This document shows, in pieces, positions 55,581 to 64,000 of a stretch of 64,000 bases of DNA (position 1 is its first letter; each line of letters begins with the position of its first letter). The notes below the pieces were generated by a model. The model was given only the letters and a program-made list of their open reading frames with translations, was not told the DNA's origin and searched no databases. The position numbers were made by a program, and so were the translations under genes. The stretch is from Madurella fahalii (lineage: Eukaryota > Ascomycota > Sordariomycetes > Sordariales), in assembly GCA_029876055.1 (NCBI GenBank), contig CM056874.1:2046001-2110000 (forward strand). Reading direction: 5' to 3'.

Positions 55581-58500
55581 ATGGATATAAACCCCTATTA
55601 TGTCGGTAAGGATAATAAATTAAAGGTTCTAATTAAAGAACGAATATATACTTCAGTAACTTTACTAGATTATATCCCGAAACCTATAATAGTCGATCTA
55701 GATATAGGAATAGAGATTGATATCGTTAGCCTAGAGTTTATAAAGAAATATAAGCTCCGATAGATTGGGATATAATTACCCTATATTCGATATATAGATT
55801 ATTATATTGCCGAAGTATTTAGTATTTACGAAATTCCTTTGGAATTAACGGATTACTAAGGGATTACTAAGAGAATATATATTCTATATACCGCTATTAA
55901 TCATCTATTTATTACAAACAATTTCCCTATTCTTCTTAGGATACTAAGTTTAATATCCCTAAAAATCTTATTATACTCTAAAGGTTCCTCCTAGTAGTTT
56001 ATAGCAGAATCGGAGTATATCCGAATCGAAAGTCCTAAGAAATTCTTTAAGATATATCGAGGAGAAGCATTTATTTATTCCTTAATACAATATCCGGATG
56101 TACCGGAGGCACTTTTCCTAGAGGAGGAAGAAGAAAATACCCCTCGAAAACCGGATAATATCCCTCCGGAAATCTCGGACTTCGCAGACGTTATAAAGCC
56201 TAGTAATACAGATATTTTACCCTCTTTTAAAAGTACTGATTATACTATTGATCTACTTCCTAATACTATCCCTCTAGTTAGAACGAATTATCCTTTATTA
56301 CAATATAAGCTCTCGATTTTAGAGGAATATCTATACGAGAATCTAGTAAAAAGCCGTATTCGTTTATCCTAGAGTTCCGCTATAAGTCCTATTTTATTCG
56401 TCCCTAAGAAGGACAATACCTTATACTTATATATAGATTACCGAGGACTTAACTATATAACCGTTAAGAATCGGTATCTATTACTATTGATCTCAGAGGT
56501 CTTAGACCGAGTATCCGGAGTAAAGTACTTCACGAAGCTGGACATTAAAGATACCTACTACCGGATTCGTATCCGAGAAGGAGATAAGTAGAAGATAGCT
56601 TTCTGTACTCGATATAGTTTATTTAAATATCTTATTATACCTTTTGGTCTAATAAATGCTTCTACCACCTTTCAGAGCTATATCTATATAGCTTTAAATA
56701 GATTACTAGACAATTATTATATATATTATTTAGATAATATCTTAATTTTCTCCCCTAATCGAGAGACCTATACGACTTACCTCCGATATATCCTAGAACG
56801 ACTGAGAGAAATATAGTTATAATATAAGCCTAGTAAGTATTTATTCTATTAGGATAAGGTGGAATTCCTAGATTACGTTCTTATTCTAGAAGGTATCGGT
56901 ATAGACCTAGTATATATTCAGACTATCTAAGATTGGCCTGAACCCTAATCCTATCGAGATATTTAAGTTTTCTTAGGGTTTTATAACTTTTATCGTCGGT
57001 TTATCCGAATCTTTTCGGATATTATATTACTGTTAACTCGTTTACTAAAGGGGTTATAGAATAGACGAAAACTGGGATCTCTCTAGTTAGAGGCCGAAGA
57101 GTATATGGTATTCGTATAGCTTAAAAAGACCTTCTAAGATATACCGGTTTTATATTATTTTAATCTTGAACTCCCTATCATTATCGAGACAGATACCTCT
57201 GACTTCGTAATAGGAGCTGTCTTATTATAGGTCCCGAAAGAAGCCGAAAACATCCTATTATATTCTAGTCAACGAAGTTTTCTAGACTGGCTATAGACTA
57301 TAGAACTCCTAACAAGGAGACGATAGCTATTATAGAAGCTTTTAAGCATTGGCAGCACTATATAGAAGGGAGTTAACAGGAAGTTACTATATTTTCGAAT
57401 TATAATAACCTTTAGAGGTTTATAAAATAAAACCGATTGAGCGGCCGGTAGGCTAGATAGTGTATATACTTAGCAGGATTTAACTTTATTATTAAGTACT
57501 AGCCTAGAAAGCGAAATCCAGCCGATAGCCCCTCGAAAAGACTAGATTATAAAGATAAAGAACATCTAACTAGACTCGAATAGATGCCTATATTAGAGAG
57601 CAAAATCGCTCGGGCAAACCGGATTAGAGGACTAATCGCGGAAAGAGATAAATTTACCCACTATACAGAAAAGAGCGAAAAAGCTTATATAGAAGATCTT
57701 AGTGAATCGGCTAGTACCCGGGTCGGAAAGACGACTGTAGAAGGGGATAAGAGAGCTTATGATATACTAGAAGAAGGCGAAGATACCTATATATAGGACC
57801 CTAGTAAACTCACTAGTTAGAAACCTGGAATAATAGGTTATTTGTTAGAAGTTACTATAGGATTACTAAGTATCTGCTTATAAAAACTTTAGGATTACTA
57901 AGAAGCCGATTAACTTAGACAAAAGCAAATTATTACTCGTTAATATATAAAGAGGTATATTTGATTAGAAGTAGTTTATACTATAAACCTGTTAAAGTCT
58001 ATAAAAGAATTGATTCTAGAGCTGCAAGCTATAGATCCGGTAACTCTAAAAATTAAGGAAAAGTTGCTGAACTTAGTATGAAACCAGAGTATTTTACCTG
58101 AATAAGTATTTAGACGTAAATAAGAATTGCTATATTAAAGACAATTATTCGTCCTAGTAGAGTAGGCCGTTAAGTAGGAGTTACTCCAGCTTTTTTATAA
58201 CGATTCGTTAGTAGGCCATTTTAGCGTCGAGAAGACTCTCGAATTACTATAATAAAAGTACTTCTAGTATAGTATAACCAAAGATATTAAGGACTATTGT
58301 AGAACCTACTATATCTACTAAGTCAGTAAAGTAAGACGGTATAAGCTATATAGATCGCTTCAATTGTTGCCAATCCCAACGCGTCTTTAGAGCGAGATCA
58401 CTATAGACTTCATTATAGGTTTTCCTATAGTAAAGAGCCTAGGTAGCTTAGAGAAAGATGTAATTCTAGTAGTTATCGACTGGTATACTAAGATAAACCA

Positions 58501-59470
58501 GTTTTTTCTAGTATCTATTACCATTACTAGCTAAGAACTAGTAGAACTCCTTTATAAGGAAATTGAACTTAAGTATAGCCCTATTAACAGCTACGTTAGT
58601 AATCGAGGTTCTGTTTTTATATCACAGTTCTAAAGCGATTTATATTACCTACAAAATGTATATTAACGGTTATCTATAGCTTTTTACCTATAAACTAACG
58701 GGTAAATAGAGTGAGTAAATCAGATATTTATTTAGTACCTCTATTATTTTATATACTAAAACCCCGTTACCTAGGCGAATCTTCTCCTAGAAGCTGAATT
58801 TATTGTCAACAGTACTATCAATTCTATAATTAAAATAAGTCCCTTTAAAGTACTAATGGGTTATTAACCTCCGATCTTACATTGTATTGGAGACGATGCT
58901 CAAGAAAGAAAGGTATCCAACGTAATAGAAAGAATTGAAAAGCTTATTAAATTAAGAAAACAGCTAGAGTAACATTAGGCTAAAGTAGTTGCAGTTTAGA
59001 AGCAATATTATAATGAGAGGTATATAAAAAGAGAGTTTAAAAGAGGAAGTTTGGTTTTATTATTAACCCGAAATTTAAGGTTTAAGTCGCCGAAGAAGTT
59101 AGTACCTAAGTTTATCGGCCTATTCTGTATCTTAAATCGAGTTAGATCCCTGGCTTATCGGCTAGTACTCCTAGAAAAATACGATTATCTATATAACGTT
59201 TTCCCTATATCGATGTTAGAACTATAGTACGGTCGAAAAGAAGATGATATATCCGTGATGCCAATGCTAGACCTAGAAGACGATGGAGAGTAGGAAGTTG
59301 AAGAAATTCGAGATAAAAGACGATTCTAGGATAAAACTTTCTTTTTAGTCAAGTAGGTAGACTGGCCTTCGGAGTATAATCAATAGGTATTAGAGGAAGA
59401 TATAGCGAATATATTAAAGTTGGTATTATAATTTCGAAAAATATACGAAAACTAGCGAAAATATAGGCGA
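55581..59470 (+). pseudogene. Gypsy pol remnant (element H)
   Basis: Protease at about 55,581-55,763 (IIVDLDIGIEIDIVSLEFI, active-site DSG degraded to DLD). RT at 56,290-56,850: [45 protein letters not shown] near 56,735. RNase H about 57,170-57,400. Conserved linker 57,584-57,796 (MPILESKIARANRIRGLIAE). Integrase: H2C2 about 58,160-58,340, core TIDFIIGFP near 58,405. Chromodomain about 59,290-59,440 (EVEEIRDKRRF.DKTFFLVK.VDWPSEYNQ). Domain order is that of a chromovirus. Confidence 0.83.
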
Positions 59471-59575
59471 TAAGATGTTAATTAATGTCTACCTATACGA
59501 AACTATATCCTAGGGTATCCTAGACACTAACCCTAACCTAAATAAAAGAAAAACCTCCTAAAAACTATACGATAT

Positions 59576-60460
59576 TTAAAAAATTGAGGTCAGTACTAAT
59601 ACTAAATCTGGAGCTACTTCTATCCAAACCTACTAGGCATCCTCCTCTATATTGGTAGCAACCTCCTCCTTTACTATATTAATAAAACAGTACTTAGTAT
59701 CTAACTAGCCTACGAAATTAATATCGCCGAGCGACAGACGAACGATATTCCGTACCTCCTAAATACGTACCTTGGACTCGTATTATAAAAAGTTAGCGAT
59801 AACTCGGTAGAAATATAGTGATTGAAACTGACGTCGGTATTATAGCTGCGGTTCCGGCTAGAGCGGGACGACTACTATAGGTAGAGCTAGCTATATAACG
59901 CGACTATAGAGCAATATACTATATAAACTTACTATCGAAATATCAGCGAATTGTATATAAAAATAAGTAAGATAAATGCATTTATAGAAGACGGTTTAGT
60001 GGCATTGGAAATACCGAATTAACGGCGATAAACGGTCTCGGCGGTATCGAAAGCCCCGACTAGATCTTTAACGGTAGTAGGGATCTTTTTATAGCTATAG
60101 CGAGATAGTATAGAAACTTGAGGGCGATTACCCTCTTCGTCGAATTCGTCTTCAGCGTCCTCTATACAATGATCGACGATAGTGCGGGCTATATAGATAA
60201 GAATTATAAGGTTGACGGAGTCGCTAACTATTCTGATAACGGCCTACAATCGTTAATAAATCCCCTATCAATTAGTTAAAAAATATATATAACTTACTGG
60301 CGTATATAACTCTTTCTTTATATTATAGTGAGAGTAATATAAGGAGGTCGACTACTCGAAAGAGCAGTTAATTATAAGGACCTCGCTAGAGCGAAGATTA
60401 GTGTTTTTAAATACTGAGCGAATGTATTTTATGTATAGTATGACCTCGGCAGCGGAGGCG
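59576..60460 (-). pseudogene. Antisense spliced ORF in element H
   Basis: Minus strand, tail-to-tail with pol. A TATAAATA box lies at about 60,683-60,690, then a long CT-rich leader (60,510-60,600). A candidate intron near 60,280-60,225 has donor GTAAGT, a CTAAT branch-like site and TAG acceptors. The downstream frame, reading TAA/TAG as Gln, gives VRNIVRLSLGDINFVG, LDTKYCFINIVKEEVATNIE and a stop at 59576-59578. It is homologous to the antisense ORF in E. The exact exon-1 start is not settled. Function unknown. Confidence 0.5.
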
Positions 60461-60509
60461 GTAAAACCGTCTATCGTGACGGAAAAGCGGCTAAAGCGAT
60501 AACGAAAAG

Positions 60510-60600
60510 GAGAGTAAGAGAGAGTGAAAGAGAGGGAGAGAGAGAGGAAAAGAGAGAAAGGGAGAGAGAGGTGAGGATAGGTAATAAGCTATATATAGGA
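60510..60600. repeat. GA-rich simple repeat in element H
   Basis: An almost pure GA/GGA tract (GAGAGAG, GGGAGAG units). On the minus strand it is a CT-rich leader placed between the TATA box and the antisense ORF. Confidence 0.85.
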
Positions 60601-61117
60601 GTAAGGCGAAGAGCGAGCGAAATAACGTATAGAAGAGGGCCTGAAGAAGAAAAGTTTTAGAAGAAGTAGGAGAGGAGAGGGGTATTTATACCCGAGCAAA
60701 GAGGGTTAATACACGTCTGTAATTTACAGTTGTGTATAAGCTATATAGTTGTAAACACGTATATACTGCTCAAGTTCTGCAAAAAGAGTGATATGTGAAA
60801 TCGGATAGAAATCCGGGTAATTTAACGATAATTCGGAATGCGTACCGGAGCCGGAAAAGTGGAGCACCGGCACCGCAGAGCCGTACGACCTACCAAACCT
60901 GGGTACCAACCGAGATTTTGCTGAAAACCCCTCGAGTGCAAAAACTTGTTACCCTTTATTAAGATCACAATTCTTTCTTACTATATAACCTCCGGGGTAA
61001 AGGGCTTTGTACAGTTCGAATAGTACTTGATGTCTACTCGATGTCATCCTAACTCCTACCCTTCCAATTTCAGATAATGTGAATCTGAGGACAGGTTCTA
61101 CGGAGGGGAGGATAAAT

Positions 61118-61367
61118 TGTAATGAAAGTTACGGGGCAAGACCGGGAGAACCGGCCGAATAACGATAGATGATGTTACTGTACTAGGGTAGATAACAACT
61201 CCGTAGGAAACTCTCTTACGCGGGGGACTTCTGATCTATAAGGATCAGTCTCTGAGTAATTGATAGGAGGCTGTTCACCAAGATATCGCCCGCTGGTCCA
61301 GGTCTTTTCGGTATTAAGATATCGTGGTCTATCTCCCTTAACGTGTTCCTAGAATAACCCCCTTACA
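61118..61367 (+). repeat. 3' LTR of element H
   Basis: 250 bp, TGTAATGAAAGTTACG to ACCCCCTTACA, preceded by GGAGGGGAGG. Less changed at its start than the 5' copy. Confidence 0.93.
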
Positions 61368-61372
61368 TCTAA

Positions 61373-64000
61373 TATCGTCTTTTAGGCTCTTAAGATTGCT
61401 ATTAAAGAACTCTTCTTCGTTGAAGATCATATTATAGGTAATTACGACTTCGTTGTATAGAGAATTCTATATCCTATATATATTTATAGAGGTGTATCCA
61501 ATAAGGTATCCAATCCAGATATGTAGATCGAGTCACTTAAGGTACTTTTCTTTTTTTATTGCCTGAGTAGTCATCGTGTATACCTTATAGCCGAATACTT
61601 GTAAATGCCTTAATTGTAGCTTCTTTCATTCTCTATTGCGTACGTATAGGATCTCCTATAGCGTCTTCTATCCTATCCGGTACTGTAATGTCCGGTTTAC
61701 TAGGTATATTACGGTTATATTGATCTCCTTCTAGAGGGAGCTTGGGAGCTTCGCGCCTACTCTTATCGAGTATATCTTATTCTTGATTATACCTCCCGAG
61801 TACTCGGCTATACCATTGAGGTCCTGTATATATAGGGGCGAGGGTTTAGACTTAATTGACTTCGAGGTAAGATACGCTTTAATCGTATAGCTTTTAACGA
61901 TCTCGTTATCAGACTCGATAGTTTTGATCTTTATCTTGAAATGGAGCTCTAGTATTGATGCTAGGGACTCGAGGGTGTCTATAATTGTAGGTACCTCCTT
62001 ATTAGTAAGGTAGTAATCCTATATATATCCAGGATACCTATCGATGATAAGTATTAGGGTCTTGAATCCCTATTAATCGGGTTTAAAGTCGTAGAAGTCG
62101 AGGGCGAGGTGTTCTCTAAGAAGGGTTCTATCTAGATCTCTGGGCTTATAGCAGATCTATCGCTTTATCTTACTGAGTATATAGGTATTGTATTTGTAGG
62201 TAGCGAGTACCTTGATCTTAGTTCCTTCTATTATATTGACGAGGTGTTTAAGCGTTCCTAGGCCTGGATAACCTATTTGTAGGTATTATGTAGTACCTGT
62301 AACGTATCTAGGCCGCCGTTTAGTCCAGGTATTGAATTTATTATGATGTTCTACGAAGGCGGTATTAGTAATCTCACCTGCAATGTACTTAAGTATAAAT
62401 TGATTGTAGCGATCCTCGAGTATATAGAACGGTATGCCCTCCGCTCTCTTCAGTAGTATAGGTGTTAAGCGTATATCCTAGTAGTATCCGGATTCCTTGA
62501 GGCGGTGTAGTAATATAAGGTTATACGCCATTTCTTTATAGAGTGCTATACCTTATAGGCATAGAAGGTGTTAATATCTTAGTAGAGAGCGAACTTTGAT
62601 ATCTACCTCCTTATATCTAAGGATAGGCAGGCAGTGATCCCCTGCCTAGATCTTATCTCCTAGGGGTGTACTTCTGAGATTAAGAAAACGGCTTGGCTCA
62701 TTGAAGATATAGATTGTAGTGCCTAAATCGAGGATCGCTAAATACTATAGTAAGTAGGTAGCTACTAATAGTGCTGATCCTATTGCTATAAAAGTAGTAT
62801 TAACCTCTACGATCTTCTTAGATAGTTAATTGTTATCTTTGAATCTTACTTTAGCCCTAGTTTCTTATATAGGAGATCGTACCCGATTTTGTATCGACTA
62901 GCCTACTGATAATCTACTTCTTAGCCTCTATCGTTTAGTATTATTAGGCTTAGAGCTTAAGTTCCTAGCTTTTTTGTTAAGCTGGGTAACTTTCTTTTAT
63001 AGTTAGGGGTCTCTTTCGAGGTTCTGTCTGACGAACTCGATAACGTACTCCCTTTTCTCGAACTACTATAGTAGTGGCTGATCTGTTATATAGAAGTACT
63101 GATTAAGGTGGTATAGGCGCTTGTATACTCTATAGCCCGATAGCTCTCCTCTAGTATATCCTCTCTTATATATACGGGTATCGTTACTTCTCGATCGCGA
63201 GCGTTCAGTAGTTCTATTATCGGTATCGCCTTAATCAGCAAAAGTAGCTACAAACGTGTCTCTCGTAATATACGACTTGCTTTTACTCCTCTAAACATTA
63301 TGGATCTCGTCCTAGAAGTCGTTACTGAGCTTACAGTATTCCAGGGCATCGCTTTCGATCTCCTTTGAATAGAGTATCTAGTAGATCCGGTACTAGTCAG
63401 TATATCCTATACCCTTTACTACTCTCTCAAAGTCGCGGAACCAAGAAGATTATACCTTAGCCTCGGCTACTATTTTGTTCTATACATAGGCTATTATACG
63501 CTCCTAGGTTCGAAGCTATATACTCGTATCCTTTTAGGGGTATATAAGCAGTTTAATCACTTCGAGGTATATATCTTATATAATCATCTGGTTATATACT
63601 TCGGTAATACTAATCTAATTGTATAAATTTGTATACTATACTACTAACGAGGCTATAGGATTATAGGAGACTTACTATAAATAGCTCGAAACTATATTAT
63701 TAACCTATGTTTTAAGCTCCTTAGTATTGTCCTTCTCTTTCTCGAAGCACTATAGCTGCATTGTATATTCGATATACTTAAGCGAGTAGGAGCTCCTTCT
63801 AGCGGTCGAGAGCTCTATAATAGATTTAGACTTGGTCCCGATGTCAATATGCTCTTAGTATAGTACTCTCTGGCTCTGGGTATCGAAATCGTAAGAGCCG
63901 TCGATTATAGCTGTACTAGGCGTTGCAGCTCCGGCTGAGGAAACTGTTATATAACGTTCTGATCGCCTTACTAGGAGCTCTTACTTTTCGAACTTCGTAA
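61373..64000 (-). pseudogene. Copia integrase, protease and gag remnant of element G (partial)
   Basis: Minus strand. The region matches element C from its RT-integrase spacer (about 30,360) back to gag. Integrase about 61,450-62,250, protease about 62,690-62,760, degraded zinc knuckle about 63,080, gag from about 63,250 to the window end. The gag start and the 5' LTR lie beyond 64,000. The large number of stops makes it non-functional. Confidence 0.83.

Larger units (their letters stand above)
54035..61367 (+). mobile_element. Gypsy chromovirus element H, full length
   Basis: Two 250-bp LTRs flanked by TCTAA (54030-54034, 61368-61372); 7.3 kb. Contains primer site, gag, protease, RT, RNase H, integrase, chromodomain, a 1.6-kb tail with an antisense ORF, and a purine tract (about 61102-61112) before the 3' LTR. 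Related to E. RIP damage is strong. Confidence 0.93.
51430..64000 (-). mobile_element. Copia element G, partial at window end, interrupted by H
   Basis: Same family as A and C but in minus orientation. The 3' LTR (51430-51692) and purine tract (complement of about 51693-51705) begin it; pol and gag follow to the right until the window ends inside gag (the last bases match gag at about 17,100 in A). It has no copy of D in gag, so the D insertion in C is private to that copy. Element H sits between the RT and integrase coding parts. Confidence 0.9.

Overview
The window looks like nuclear DNA of a filamentous ascomycete (Pezizomycotina). The genes carry short introns of 50-112 bp with GT...AG ends. 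The proteins are typical of that group: a NACHT/ankyrin NLR-like receptor, a HET-domain remnant and a DUF6601-type membrane protein. Two thirds of the window is retrotransposons ruined in the way repeat-induced point mutation (RIP) does it: CAG/CAA codons read TAG/TAA, zinc-knuckle Cys codons read Tyr, and the DNA is rich in TpA.

Gene island, about 1-16,330. A kinase-like membrane-anchored protein (3,013-4,158, +) is followed by two broken genes: a HET-domain pseudogene with a frameshift (4,577-4,908, +) and an unrecognised frameshifted gene (5,588-6,023, -). Next is a large seven-exon gene on the minus strand (12,656 to 6,577). Its deduced 1,889-residue product has two tandem alpha/beta-hydrolase (serine esterase-like) domains, a NACHT NTPase and a long ankyrin tail. 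A DUF6601-type two-TM protein (15,352-14,327, -) closes the island. A NACHT gene beside a HET pseudogene suggests a nonself-recognition neighbourhood.

Repeat block, about 16,330-64,000. No host gene is recognisable. Insertions can be ordered by target-site duplications (TSD). Copia B (17,728-37,503, -, TSD GATGA) contains Copia C (18,873-32,993, +, TSD TAACT), which contains Gypsy D (19,696-28,012, +, TSD GCTTC), which contains a 215-bp solo LTR F (22,127-22,341, TSD GCTCG). Gypsy E (37,886-50,710, -) sits inside one unit of a 20-bp minisatellite and is itself split by a Tad-like LINE (44,425-50,147, +). A Copia remnant I is cut by Copia G (51,430 to beyond the window end, -), which contains Gypsy H (54,035-61,367, +, TSD TCTAA). 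A, C and G are one Copia family; E and H are related Gypsy subfamilies.

Most notable: (1) the double-hydrolase NLR-like receptor; (2) an antisense, apparently spliced, promoter-preceded ORF lying tail-to-tail with pol at the 3' end of Gypsy elements D, E and H, with E and H products recognisably homologous; (3) primer sites suggesting internal tRNA priming in both Copia families (initiator Met in A/C, Lys-CTT in B) and self-priming in the Gypsy families; (4) a solo LTR with little RIP inside a heavily RIPed element. All coordinates were read by eye; introns and domain limits are predictions.
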